Below the pieces are notes generated by a model, which saw nothing but the letters and a program-made list of their open reading frames with translations, ran no database searches and was not told where the DNA came from. Source: Eubacteriales bacterium (GTDB taxonomy: Bacteria > Bacillota > Clostridia > Lachnospirales > Lachnospiraceae). From it: DNA of 64,000 bases. The DNA is taken from NCBI GenBank assembly GCA_030524715.1, contig JAUNGB010000002.1:1-64000 (forward strand), given 5' to 3'. The translations under genes and the position numbers were made by a program. This document shows positions 18,701-27,220 of this stretch, one piece after another (position 1 is the first letter of the stretch; each line of letters begins with the position of its first letter).

Positions 18701-19535
18701 ACTCCTTGAGAATCAGGAGAAAGCGCAAAAGGTTTACCAGGAATACCGTACAAAGCTCGCGGCTCTGGAAGCCGCCGTTACAGCCCTCGGAAATCAGATA
18801 AAGGAGACGGAAGAACTTAAAGAGGATGAGATAGCCGCCCGCAGGCAGAGTCTTTTGAGGGAACGGGAGGATATCGTAGGAAAGCGTACGGAATTATACG
18901 CCGCTTATAAGAAAAACAGAGACATTTTTACATCTGTCCGCGGCAGGCAGGAAGCCATGATCGTGACAGAGCAGGATTACGTCAGGGTACGCTCCTTGTC
19001 TGACACAGCCAACGGCACATTGGGCGGCAAGCGTAAGATCGAACTGGAAACTTATATTCAGATGACATATTTTGACAGAATCTTAAGACGCGCCAATCTG
19101 CGCCTGCTTACTATGAGCAGCGGCCAGTATGAACTGAAAAGACAGGAGGACGGCGGAAACAAAAAAGAAAAGGCAGGGCTGGAGCTGAATGTGATCGATC
19201 ATTACAACGGAAGCGAGCGCAGTGTGAAGACCCTGTCCGGAGGGGAATCCTTCCAGGCGTCTCTTTCTCTGGCTCTTGGCCTTTCCGACGAGATCCAGCG
19301 CTGCGCCGGGGGAATCCGGCTGGACGCCATGTTTGTGGACGAGGGCTTCGGTTCTCTTGACGAGGAATCCTTAAATCAGGCCATAAAAGCCCTGAACGGA
19401 CTGACCGAGGGCGACCGTATGGTGGGAATTATTTCCCATGTGGCAGAATTAAAGGAACGGATCGAGAAAAAAATCGTAGTTACAAAGGAACGGAGCCGGG
19501 ACGGCGTCGGCAGCCGGATCCGTGTGGAGGCATAA
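15780..19535 (+). CDS. sbcC: SbcCD nuclease, subunit SbcC (Rad50-like ATPase)
   Basis: A 1,251-residue SMC-like ATPase. The Walker A motif is TGDTGAGKTT (about residues 34-43). It is followed by long coiled-coil arms rich in Glu, Lys and Gln, interrupted near residue 600 by the zinc hook CPVCGSVCHP. After the second arm come the signature LSGGESFQASLSLAL and Walker B MFVDEGFGSLDEE. It opens DNA ends for SbcD. Length is a little above the usual 1,000-1,200 residues. A 160-bp repeat follows the stop codon. Confidence 0.93.
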   Translation: MKPCRLTVSAFGPYAEKTEIDFEKLGGNGLYLITGDTGAGKTTVFDAITFALYGEASGSVRESGMFRSKYARPETPTYVELTFLYRGKQYTVTRNPEYQRPKGRGAGLTLQKGDATLIYPDGRQPVTKTKEVTKAVTELIGLDYRQFTQIAMIAQGDFQKLLLAGTAQRGEIFRRIFHTDIYQDIQNRLKDAVRERWKEYDEIRRSISQYMSGVVCDEDAVLGQELEDLKKVKFEGKVERGLEILDILLVREKEHLKELDGQAGLLEEKIAMEDQLLGKAKQGRLLKEEWERKQEEKAVLAPELARTQEEMEKAKTEAQICERLQALIQENEQSLNVCLELEVLKNSVNENTVKIKNAVREKEEQEEKRTQSAASIEEKKKLLEGMKTVGEEKERLANQQEKLEQRRCDLAELSGDFVSIREEQRKQEASLKREQKKSGELEAAIRELAGRAEKLRGRDALLVSLNGEWERLCRQKENLEKQGDGLKENTDRLEKQKNQLEAVLNTEQELTQRNTERKARMEELKGAAMEEQELLSQGKALQERYQRLEEQYRTLFEKQEAYLKASKKRDTLREGYNYLERLFLDAQAGMLALRLQEGEPCPVCGSVCHPAPAVLPGEVPDKKQLDRKKAELSKAEAAAEQLSADARNSREQIEKELSGLREMYRAEPVFQKLPREEWPEAAAESGNPYTQPDWEKLAELLKKQLGSMKTLWQEAAEKKRQYEAAVREGEEQEKKLTELQKKKVDLQKSCDSLDGWLQAAKQQINAALQEIGQSSMEQAEFCLKERLDQLSEKIRTAKEEISEREKYQKEQESLEKRLDKNTGNVQKLQSSLEVLKHRYSERRGQLAAFVLQQDMLWEAQTKDAAQLADEELTEAARQAEAALEKSMAELKAEIAVNQSRLQRKALLEKEIPQKERDALKLDEKIRKCELQLSRFQTEAEKQEEQIIRKEALLAGKTRKELEDGIRTYTTQRRELLENQEKAQKVYQEYRTKLAALEAAVTALGNQIKETEELKEDEIAARRQSLLREREDIVGKRTELYAAYKKNRDIFTSVRGRQEAMIVTEQDYVRVRSLSDTANGTLGGKRKIELETYIQMTYFDRILRRANLRLLTMSSGQYELKRQEDGGNKKEKAGLELNVIDHYNGSERSVKTLSGGESFQASLSLALGLSDEIQRCAGGIRLDAMFVDEGFGSLDEESLNQAIKALNGLTEGDRMVGIISHVAELKERIEKKIVVTKERSRDGVGSRIRVEA

Positions 19536-19550
19536 GACAGCGCCGTCTGG

Positions 19551-19710
19551 CTCCCGCCTCTATAGGCGGTTAGTAACGAATTTGTATCAGTGGCGGGATT
19601 CAATCCCCCATCTGATATACGCTTTGCGGGGATGTGCAGGGATTCGGTTTGGAATTATGTCAGCGTAGCTGACCCGAATCCCGCACCAAGACTCGCGAGC
19701 GAGTCTTGAA
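19551..19710 (+). repeat. 160-bp dispersed palindromic repeat, copy 1
   Basis: This intergenic stretch contains nested inverted pairs: CCGCCTCTATAGGCGG, ATTCGGTTT...GACCCGAAT, GTCAGCGTAGCTGAC and CAAGACTCGC/GCGAGTCTTG. The whole unit recurs in inverted orientation at 49646-49805 with only a few differences. Fragments recur at 13194-13215 and 40082-40109. Confidence 0.85.
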
Positions 19711-19763
19711 TCCAGGGTTACTGAAAAGAGCGGGGAATTGTAAAGAAGGGAAGAAGGAACGAT

Positions 19764-21386
19764 ATGCAGGATGATTTTCAGTTATTATATCCGCCGGGAT
19801 ATGATTCCTCACGGGAAATCCCCATGAAGAATTTTGATTTTATAAAATCGCTTCAGATAGACGATATGGTCGTATTGGTAAAGGAAAGCTACAGAGGATT
19901 CCGCGACCTTTCTCTGGACAAATTTTTTTCGACGGATCCCAAGGTTCTGGACTACCGGCTTTCTATTGTAGAGGATCTTGTGGAAAATCCCGGGCTGTAT
20001 GAGTGCTTTTGCAGCTCAATCCCTGTGATTTCCAATATTCAGGAGCTTCGGAAGGTCATGCAGAATGATTTTACGGTGGAGTCTTCTTTAAATTCCATCC
20101 GCTGTCTGGAAATGTATCAGGAGATCGTGGAATTATTTGCCGCATGTTTCCGTGATATCCATCCGCGTTCGGAAGGGATGAAGGCATTCCGGCAGCAGAT
20201 TCTTTCCATTACGGAGAGTAGCGACTACCGGAATCTGTCGTCAGAACTGTCAAAGATGGAGGTCCGGTTCGGATATATAAAAGGCGTTACCATCGGGATC
20301 AATCTGGACGATGCTTTGCAGCCAAAGGAAGCCGGAATTATTTCCATACAGGATAAACCGTTCCGTGCCGGAAGTATTATTGACAGGCTGCTTAAGAAAA
20401 AGGACAGGGAGGCGCAGACGCTGATGACGCCGCTGTATCCGCTTCCCAAAGGGCTCCGGGGAGAAGAACAGCAGGCTCTTAACAGCGCCGTAAGTACGGC
20501 GCTGCATAAGATTTTCGCTAAATCCTTACGGAATTTTGAACCGCTGGTACAGAATTATTATAATGTAAATACCGCAATGTTTGTGGCCCTTCTGGACGAT
20601 ATCCGTTTTCTGACTGCGGGAGTAAAATTTATATTGTCCATGAAGGAAAAGGGATATTCCATGTGCCGGCCGCGGATCGCCTCCATGGAGGAAAAGCGGT
20701 GCGAATTAAAGGAAGTATATAATCCGGTTCTGGCAAGTCGGGATATTGAAGAAACCATTGTCTCAAATTCGTTTCAGATGGATGAAAACGGACGCTTTTA
20801 TCTGGTAACAGGGCCGAACCACGGGGGAAAATCCATTTTTGCCTATTCCATCGGTATGGCGCAGGCACTGTTCCAGCTTGGGCTGTTTGTTCCGGCAAAG
20901 GAGGCGTATATGAGTCCTGTTTCGGGAATTTATACGCATTTTCCATCTTCCGATGAGGACAATTACGGAAAAGGAAGGCTGGAAAGCGAATGTGCGCGCC
21001 TCAGCGAGATCATGAAGGAGCTTACGGACACGGATATGCTTCTTATGGACGAATCCTTTTCCAGTACCAGCGGGCTGGAGGCAGGCTATATCGCTTCAGA
21101 GGTGCTGACGGGAATCGGAATCATTGGCTGCGGCGGGCTGTTTGTCACCCATATCCATGACCTTCCCCTGCAGGTGGATACCTATAATGGGCATCCGCGC
21201 AACCGGGGAAAGATCGATAACCTTGTGGCGCTGATGGAAAACAAAACAGACGGCACCCGGAGCTACAAAATATCCCGTACCACGCCGGACGGCTTAAGCT
21301 ATGCTCGTGATATTGCCAGCCGTTACGGACTTGATCTGGAAGGAATTCTTTCTAATCAAAGTACTAACCAAAATCTTTCGGAATAA
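19764..21386 (+). CDS. MutS-like ATPase (core and ATPase domains only)
   Basis: A 540-residue protein with the MutS lever/core (about residues 30-320) and ATPase domain V. Walker A is TGPNHGGKS (about residue 350), Walker B is LLMDESFSSTS, and the switch region reads GGLFVTHIHDLPLQ. The mismatch-reading domain I and connector II are absent, and there is no Smr nuclease domain. The role of this shortened class in Firmicutes is not established; DNA maintenance is plausible, as is its placement after sbcCD. It is separated from sbcC by a repeat and has its own AAGAAGG ribosome site, so it may be an independent unit. Confidence 0.8.
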   Translation: MQDDFQLLYPPGYDSSREIPMKNFDFIKSLQIDDMVVLVKESYRGFRDLSLDKFFSTDPKVLDYRLSIVEDLVENPGLYECFCSSIPVISNIQELRKVMQNDFTVESSLNSIRCLEMYQEIVELFAACFRDIHPRSEGMKAFRQQILSITESSDYRNLSSELSKMEVRFGYIKGVTIGINLDDALQPKEAGIISIQDKPFRAGSIIDRLLKKKDREAQTLMTPLYPLPKGLRGEEQQALNSAVSTALHKIFAKSLRNFEPLVQNYYNVNTAMFVALLDDIRFLTAGVKFILSMKEKGYSMCRPRIASMEEKRCELKEVYNPVLASRDIEETIVSNSFQMDENGRFYLVTGPNHGGKSIFAYSIGMAQALFQLGLFVPAKEAYMSPVSGIYTHFPSSDEDNYGKGRLESECARLSEIMKELTDTDMLLMDESFSSTSGLEAGYIASEVLTGIGIIGCGGLFVTHIHDLPLQVDTYNGHPRNRGKIDNLVALMENKTDGTRSYKISRTTPDGLSYARDIASRYGLDLEGILSNQSTNQNLSE

Positions 21387-21439
21387 AACCAGAATTTTCT
21401 GGATATTTTGCCGTTCGTTTGGTACAATAGAGTTACAAT

Positions 21440-21484
21440 ATATATTACCAATGAAAAGGAGCATATATTACTAATGAAAAGGAG
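21440..21484 (+). repeat. tandem 22-bp repeat carrying ribosome site and ATG
   Basis: Two adjacent units (21440-21461 and 21463-21484) differ at one base; each contains ATGAAAAGGAG. The second unit supplies the ribosome site for ATG 21492. Its own ATG at 21474 is in frame with the gene and has the first unit's AAGGAG 12 bases upstream. The first unit's ATG opens only seven codons. Confidence 0.7.
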
Positions 21485-21491
21485 GGATCTC

Positions 21492-23219
21492 ATGTATCGA
21501 AAAAGAATCACCAAACAAACACTTAAAAAATCCACGGCTGTTTTAACGGCTTCAACGCTTATTCTCGGGGGAAGCAGCGCCGTTTTTGCGGCGTCGTCCT
21601 ATCAGGAAACAGAAAAAGAGGCGCTGTCCGCATTGACGGAGAGTATGGCCGAGGGCTGGGATAAGAGTCTGGATGAGTACGGGACTGCAAAGCAGGGAGA
21701 AAAGGCGGATATTTCTCTGAATCTGGAGGATGCCGGACGTTCTATCCTGGGCCTTATGGTACCGGTGGATCTGTCCTGGCTGAATAATATCGGCATGGAT
21801 ATGGATGTTGCCATTGAAGATGCTGTGGAAGCCGTAGACGCTGAGATCTATGTAAATGACACGACTGTAGGCACCATGCGTATCCTGCTGGATCTGGCCT
21901 CTATGGTGGAATACATACAGATACCGGAGATCAGCGAAAGCTATCTGAAGGCAGATCTTTTAGAGGAAAATACGATAGATGTGGAAAACGGCGACGGTTC
22001 TGATTCTGTGGAGATAGATGAAGAGGCCTTTGAAAAATCTGCTCAGATCACAGAAGCGATCATGTCAGATCCTGAAGCATACCTGCCGGATGGAGCGACC
22101 ATGAAGGAGATCCTTGACCGTTACGTAACGATGCTTCTGGATTATCTTAAGGAAGGCCCCTCTGTGGAGGAAACGGTTTCTGTTTCCGGAATCGGGCAGG
22201 ACTGCACCGTTTATGAAGGACAGATGACCGAGAAGGATGCGGTGGATTTTGTGAAAGAGGCTCTGACGGCTGCCAAAGAGGATGAACAATTAAAAGAGCT
22301 GATCGAATCCTGGCAGGAATTTGCGGAGGACACACAGGATTTATACGGAGATTTCCAGAAGGCTGTGGAGGACGCGCTGGCAGATCTGGAAACAGAGGAA
22401 GAACTTTCTGAGACGGAATATATTTCTTCTAAAATATGGGTAAGCGAGCAAGGCAAGATTGTGGGACGCGAGTTCGCAGTATGTGAAGGCATTGACAGCG
22501 AGCCGCTTTTTACCTGGAAGAATCCTCATAAGGACGATGCGTCCGGACTGCTGATAGAGTTGAACAGCGATGAAGGCGTGCTCTCCCTTGGAGGCAGCGG
22601 AGAGACTAAGGACGGCAAAATGAACGGCTCCTATGATATTGCGTCAGACGGCGTCATTGTCGCGAACGTTGTCATGGAGGACTACGACCTGGAGACAGCG
22701 AAGGCAGGGTATCCCAACGGATCCTTTACGGTTTCTTTCCCTCAGGGAGACGTCGAAGAATCGGAATCAGCCTATAATCCTCTCGCCAATTTCAGCCTGG
22801 TGCTGAATCTTATATCTGACGAAGCGTCCGACACCAGTGAAATCGAGCTGAGCGTGCTCAGCGCAGGGGTGTCCCTGGGCTCCCTGAAGATCAACGGTTC
22901 TCTGAGCGAAGGCATGGAAATCCCGGATATAGAAAAGGCCGGTACTATCTATGACGCGGCAAACGAGGCTGATATGGAAGCTTACGCAGAAGAACTTGAT
23001 TTCGGAACGATTCTGGATAACGCCCGCACCGCAGGCGTTCCCGAGGCTCTGGTGGCTCAGCTTGATGAGGCGCTCCAGTCTGCATTATCAGGAGAAGAAG
23101 AAACGGATCTGACAGAAGACGGAGATGCATCCCCTGAGGAAAATCAGGAGGATGCTGCGGAGGAAGAAGAGCCAGAGAAAGAGGAAACAGAAGCAGAAGA
23201 AAACGGAGCAAAATCATAG
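21492..23219 (+). CDS. secreted protein of unknown function
   Basis: A 575-residue exported protein. An N-terminal KRITKQTLKK stretch is followed by a hydrophobic segment and cleavage near AVFAAS (about residue 33). The mature part is acidic, with many Asp and Glu, and appears to consist of beta-rich repeats (for example VSVSGIGQDCTVYEGQMTEKDAVDF and SLGGSGETKDGKMNGSYDI). It ends in a glutamate-rich tail (EEEEPEKEETEAEE) without an LPXTG motif. I do not recognise a named domain. It lies ahead of the VTC/DUF4956/CotH cassette in the same direction but is separated by a terminator. Start 21492 is chosen for its AAGGAGG site; 21474 is an alternative. Confidence 0.65.
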   Translation: MYRKRITKQTLKKSTAVLTASTLILGGSSAVFAASSYQETEKEALSALTESMAEGWDKSLDEYGTAKQGEKADISLNLEDAGRSILGLMVPVDLSWLNNIGMDMDVAIEDAVEAVDAEIYVNDTTVGTMRILLDLASMVEYIQIPEISESYLKADLLEENTIDVENGDGSDSVEIDEEAFEKSAQITEAIMSDPEAYLPDGATMKEILDRYVTMLLDYLKEGPSVEETVSVSGIGQDCTVYEGQMTEKDAVDFVKEALTAAKEDEQLKELIESWQEFAEDTQDLYGDFQKAVEDALADLETEEELSETEYISSKIWVSEQGKIVGREFAVCEGIDSEPLFTWKNPHKDDASGLLIELNSDEGVLSLGGSGETKDGKMNGSYDIASDGVIVANVVMEDYDLETAKAGYPNGSFTVSFPQGDVEESESAYNPLANFSLVLNLISDEASDTSEIELSVLSAGVSLGSLKINGSLSEGMEIPDIEKAGTIYDAANEADMEAYAEELDFGTILDNARTAGVPEALVAQLDEALQSALSGEEETDLTEDGDASPEENQEDAAEEEEPEKEETEAEENGAKS

Positions 23220-23350
23220 AAGGCTGACGGAGTAAGTATTCGGCCTGGCTGCCCGGGGAGAAAGAAGCTGGTAAAAGCTGACTGAAGTCCCGGGGGAAAT
23301 TCCCGGAAGAGAGTTTTGAAGGAATCAAAACACAGAATAAGTATTAGAAG

Positions 23351-23389
23351 AATGCCGTACCTGAGAGATGTCTTAGGTACGGTATTTTT
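23351..23389 (+). terminator. Rho-independent terminator
   Basis: A 12-bp perfect stem (AATGCCGTACCT 23351-23362 and its complement 23375-23386) is followed by a short T run. It ends the secreted-protein gene. The preceding 130 bp contain further CCCGGG-rich dyads but no gene. Confidence 0.8.
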
Positions 23390-23498
23390 GTGCGCAATTT
23401 TATTTTTTTGTATTTCACTCTTTTTTCACGAATTTTTCATCATTTCGGCAAACAATCCCAATATACTTATAGAAAAAACTGCAAAGAGGTGATGTGTT

Positions 23499-24173
23499 AT
23501 GGCAGAGTTCCGGCATGAGTGGAAACATGAGATCACGGTATCCGATATGTTCGTTCTGCGGCAAAGGCTGCGGACGGTTGCGCGGGCGGATACCCATACG
23601 GTAAACGGAAGGTATGAAATCAGGAGCCTGTATTTTGACAATGCGTCGGATAAGGCGTTGAGGGAAAAGCTGGACGGGGTAAACCACAGGGAAAAATTCA
23701 GGATACGATATTACAATGGAGATACTTCTCTGATCCATCTGGAGAAAAAAAGCAAGCATAACGGGCTGTGCGGCAAGCAAAGCGCAGTTCTTACATCAGA
23801 AGAAGCCCGGGCCATTGTAAACGGGCAGTATGGCTGGATGATGAACAGCGCCGACGAGCTTGTCCGGGAGCTTTACTTTAAGATGAAGACTCAGGGGCTC
23901 AGGCCGAAAACCATTGTGGATTATACTCGGGAGCCGTTTGTTTACGCACCGGGAAATGTCCGTGTGACCATCGATTACAATATCAGAACCGGGCTTTACT
24001 GTACGGATTTTCTGAATCCTTCCTGTGTGACCATTCCGGCAGGAGACGCACCGATCATTCTGGAGGTAAAATGGGATGAATTTCTTCCTTCTGTTATCAG
24101 AGACGCCGTACAGCTCAACAGCCGCCGCTGCAGCGCTTTTTCCAAATATGCAGCCTGCCGGATCTATGGCTGA
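23499..24173 (+). CDS. VTC-domain (polyphosphate polymerase-like) protein
   Basis: A 224-residue protein of the VTC/CYTH tunnel-fold family. Eukaryotic VTC4 makes polyphosphate from ATP through this fold. Conserved strands are visible: RHEWKHEI (basic entry, residues 4-11), YEIRSLYFDN (45-54), KFRIRYYNGD, LEKKSK, RVTIDYNIRTG and ILEVKWDEFLP. The alternating charged residues on these strands usually bind triphosphate and metal. No membrane segment is present, so it acts in the cytoplasm, probably next to the DUF4956 membrane protein that follows 24 bp later. Whether the bacterial form makes polyphosphate is inferred, not shown. Confidence 0.8.
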   Translation: MAEFRHEWKHEITVSDMFVLRQRLRTVARADTHTVNGRYEIRSLYFDNASDKALREKLDGVNHREKFRIRYYNGDTSLIHLEKKSKHNGLCGKQSAVLTSEEARAIVNGQYGWMMNSADELVRELYFKMKTQGLRPKTIVDYTREPFVYAPGNVRVTIDYNIRTGLYCTDFLNPSCVTIPAGDAPIILEVKWDEFLPSVIRDAVQLNSRRCSAFSKYAACRIYG

Positions 24174-24197
24174 CCCTATATAAAATAAAGGAGAATA

Positions 24198-24875
24198 ATG
24201 ACGATGACTTTTAATGATATTTTTAAATCAAGCTTTTTGGAGAACATCAACAGTATCAGCATTCTTGATATGACACTGGCGCTGGTGCTTGCCTTTGGTC
24301 TTGGGCTGTTCATTTTTATGGTTTACAAAAAAACATATACCGGCGTGATGTATTCCTCAAGCTTCGGGGTTACTCTGCTTGCCCTGACCATGATCACGAC
24401 CCTGGTGATCCTTGCCGTAACCTCTAATGTAGTGCTGTCTCTTGGTATGGTCGGCGCGCTGTCTATCGTCCGTTTCCGTACAGCTATTAAGGAGCCTCTG
24501 GATATTGCGTTTCTTTTCTGGTCCATCGCCGTCGGAATCGTCCTGGCGGCAGGTATGATCCCTCTTGCTGTGATCGGAAGCGTGGTCATAGGCCTGATCC
24601 TTCTGGTGTTTGTCAACAGAAAATCACATGTAAATCCATATATTGTCGTTCTTAGCTGCGACGGCTATGAAAGCGAGCAGAATGCCAGAAAATTTCTGGA
24701 AGAGCAGACGGAACGATGTGTGGTGAAGAGTAAAACAGCTCAAAAGGGCTGTGTGGAATTGAACCTGGAGATCCGTATGAAAAACGAAAATACGGATTTT
24801 ATCAATGCCCTTGCTGATATGGGCGGCGTAAACAGCGCGGTGCTTGTCAGCTACAATGGCGAGTATATGGGATAA
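24198..24875 (+). CDS. DUF4956 membrane protein
   Basis: A 225-residue protein with four transmembrane segments in residues 25-140, including the marker SLGMVGALSIVRFRTAIKEP (about 85-104), then a cytoplasmic ferredoxin-like domain of about 75 residues ending SAVLVSYNGEYMG. This matches DUF4956, usually found beside VTC-domain and CotH genes. Its function is unknown; the close spacing suggests a membrane anchor or channel for the VTC and CotH partners. The site AAAGGAGAATA precedes the ATG. Confidence 0.8.
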   Translation: MTMTFNDIFKSSFLENINSISILDMTLALVLAFGLGLFIFMVYKKTYTGVMYSSSFGVTLLALTMITTLVILAVTSNVVLSLGMVGALSIVRFRTAIKEPLDIAFLFWSIAVGIVLAAGMIPLAVIGSVVIGLILLVFVNRKSHVNPYIVVLSCDGYESEQNARKFLEEQTERCVVKSKTAQKGCVELNLEIRMKNENTDFINALADMGGVNSAVLVSYNGEYMG

Positions 24876-24887
24876 GGGGGCGTCTGA

Positions 24888-26999
24888 ATGTCAACGCACA
24901 AGCATTTTGATAAGGTGTGCTGCGCGGTCCTGGCGCTGGTTCTGATCGTTACTGCTGTATTTATGAATGCGGAAAGGTTTGGTATCCAAACCCAGGCGGC
25001 GGAAATGGGCTATGAGAAGAAGCTGTTTGATACCTCGGCGGTACATACCATTGATATTGAAATGGATGACTGGGACGGCTTTCTGGAAAGCTGTGAGGAT
25101 GAGGAATACGAAACATGTTCCGTGATCATTGACAACGAGGCCTATAAAAATGTGGCGATCCGCGCCAAGGGAAATACCTCTCTCAGCTCCGTAGCAGCAT
25201 ATGGGAATGACCGGTACAGCTTTAAAATCGAATTTGACCACTATGACAGCGGGAAAAATTACTACGGCCTTGATAAGCTCAGCCTGAATAATATCATTCA
25301 GGACAATACATATCTGAAGGATTATCTGGTTTATCAGATGATGGGAAGCTTCGGAGTATCCGCGCCTTTGTGCAGTTTTGTGTACATTACCGTCAACGGA
25401 GAAGACTGGGGGCTGTATCTCGCCGTGGAGGGTGTAGAGGAAAGTTTCCTTGAACGGAATTACGGAAGCGATTACGGGGAACTCTATAAGCCGGACAGCA
25501 TGAGCATGGGCGGCGGAAGAGGAAACGGCGGAAACTTCAATATGGAGGATATGGAAGATGCTTTCCAAAAAGATGGCAGTGACGACGGAGAAACGGGAAT
25601 GCGCCCGGATGCTCCGGATAATGGGGAACTGCCTGAAAACGGCGGTGCTCCCGGCAGCGGTTCCATGCCTGATTTTGGAGGCGCTGATGATGGTGGGAAT
25701 ACCAGCGGAAATGAAGATACAGAAAACGGCAACGCTCCCGGAAGTGGTTCCATGCCTGATTTTGGAGGTGCAGGCGGCGGGGGTCAAATGATGGGCAGCG
25801 ATGATGTTGCGCTTATTTACACGGATGACGAATACAGCAGCTATTTCAATATATTTGACAATGCCAAAACAGACCCCTCCGACGAGGACAAGGATCGTTT
25901 GATCGCATCATTGAAAACTCTCAATGAAGGCACGGATATAGAAGATGTGGTAGATACGAAACAGGTTATCCGCTATTTTGTCGTACACAATTTTGTCTGC
26001 AATTTTGACAGCTATACAGGCTCTATGCTCCATAATTATTATCTGTATGAAGAAGACGGCAAACTGTCCATGATTCCCTGGGACTATAATCTTGCCTTTG
26101 GCGGCTTCCAGTCCGGGGCTGACGCCACGGAAATGGTCAATTATCCTATTGATGATCCGGTATCCGGAGGCTCTGAGGAAGCCCGCCCGATGCTTGACTG
26201 GATTTTTGCCGATGAACAATATACAGAGCTGTATCATCAGTATTTTACGGAATTTGTTGAGGAATATTTTGAAAGCGGCGTTTTTGAGAAAATGATAGAT
26301 TCTGTGATTTCCCTGCTCTCCCCTTATGTAGAAAAGGATCCGACAAAATTCTGCACCTATGAGGAATTTGAGGAAGGGACTGCCGCATTAAAGGAATTCT
26401 GTCTGCTTCGCGCTGAGAGTGTGAAAGGACAGGCAGAGGGCACGATTCCCTCCACCTCTGACGGGCAGAAGGAGGATTCCTCATCTCTGGTTGACGCATC
26501 AGATCTCTCCATTTCCTCTATGGGGTCTATGGGAAATACCATGGGAGGCCGTGGAGGACAGATGGGAGAACGCCCGGATGAGCAGGGTATAAACGAGAGT
26601 GCGAACGAGCAGGGTATGAGAGGACAAGAACTGAGCGAATCGGATGAGCAGGATTCAGACAGTGAGTCTGAGAAAGAGCCGACCAGGGAAACAGAGCCAG
26701 AAGCAGGCGGTGAAACAGAAGAAGAGCCAGCCGAAGGAACAGAGCAGGAAGCAAGCGGCGAAACTGAGGAATCAGAAGAAAATTCCGGTGAGGCAGCAGA
26801 GCAGGAAGCAGATAAGGCCTCAGAGCCGGCATTTGCAGAGAAACAGAGACAGATGCCTGACAATAATTTTACCGACAATAATTTCCCGGGCAGAACGGGA
26901 GACGCCGCTGCATCTTCGGATAACAATATGCTTTTGTTGGGAATATCGGTCGCTTTCCTGCTTGCAGGCCTGCTGATTGCTTTCAAATATAAAAGATAA
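24888..26999 (+). CDS. CotH-family protein kinase-like, membrane-anchored surface protein
   Basis: A 703-residue exported protein. A signal segment covers residues 12-35. The CotH domain shows AIRAKGNTS (about 85-93), KLSLNN, YLVYQMM, WGLYLAVEGVEESFLERN (about 168-185) and, after an insert, YEEDGKLSMIPWDYNLAFGG (about 390-410) with the metal-binding DYN-type residues. CotH proteins are atypical secreted kinases. The domain is split by a Gly/Pro/Asp-rich insert in which APGSGSMPDFGGA occurs twice. The tail is Glu-rich and repetitive, followed by a final membrane helix LLLGISVAFLLAGLLIAF and KYKR. Known targets in other bacteria are spore coat or surface proteins; here the target is unknown. 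Confidence 0.82.
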   Translation: MSTHKHFDKVCCAVLALVLIVTAVFMNAERFGIQTQAAEMGYEKKLFDTSAVHTIDIEMDDWDGFLESCEDEEYETCSVIIDNEAYKNVAIRAKGNTSLSSVAAYGNDRYSFKIEFDHYDSGKNYYGLDKLSLNNIIQDNTYLKDYLVYQMMGSFGVSAPLCSFVYITVNGEDWGLYLAVEGVEESFLERNYGSDYGELYKPDSMSMGGGRGNGGNFNMEDMEDAFQKDGSDDGETGMRPDAPDNGELPENGGAPGSGSMPDFGGADDGGNTSGNEDTENGNAPGSGSMPDFGGAGGGGQMMGSDDVALIYTDDEYSSYFNIFDNAKTDPSDEDKDRLIASLKTLNEGTDIEDVVDTKQVIRYFVVHNFVCNFDSYTGSMLHNYYLYEEDGKLSMIPWDYNLAFGGFQSGADATEMVNYPIDDPVSGGSEEARPMLDWIFADEQYTELYHQYFTEFVEEYFESGVFEKMIDSVISLLSPYVEKDPTKFCTYEEFEEGTAALKEFCLLRAESVKGQAEGTIPSTSDGQKEDSSSLVDASDLSISSMGSMGNTMGGRGGQMGERPDEQGINESANEQGMRGQELSESDEQDSDSESEKEPTRETEPEAGGETEEEPAEGTEQEASGETEESEENSGEAAEQEADKASEPAFAEKQRQMPDNNFTDNNFPGRTGDAAASSDNNMLLLGISVAFLLAGLLIAFKYKR

Positions 27000-27046
27000 C
27001 AACCAAAATACAGATCTGTTTAACCGGAAACGAATTGTCAAGGACT

Positions 27047-27142
27047 TTTTAAAAAACATTTTCGAATCTGGCGATTAGTGGAGAAATCAGTTGTTTCCAA
27101 AATGGAAACAACTGCGGCAGATAGTATTTACAGGACAGGACA
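27047..27142 (+). pseudogene. internally deleted remnant of a RhuM-like gene
   Basis: Bases 27047-27123 match 30274-30352 inside the intact RhuM-like gene almost base for base (one deletion and a few changes). The sequence then jumps to CAGGACAGGACATAT, which matches 31066-31079 near that gene's 3' end. About 700 bp of the middle is missing and no frame remains open. The flanking gap 27000-27354 contains no other gene. Confidence 0.75.
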
Positions 27143-27220
27143 TATGCATACGCCCGTATTTACCAAGCTGATAATCCGATGTAGGGGCAATTCAACCCAC
27201 TTAGAACATATAACACCCCA

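Noticed and set aside
23220..23350. Riboswitch-like GC-rich stretch after the secreted-protein gene
   Set aside because: Contains CCCGGG dyads but lies at a gene end before a terminator and matches no aptamer I know.
25484..25753. Antisense open frames across the CotH insert and tail (also 26357-26986)
   Set aside because: They mirror the GC-rich, repetitive coding strand, are Ser/Pro-rich, and have no ribosome sites.
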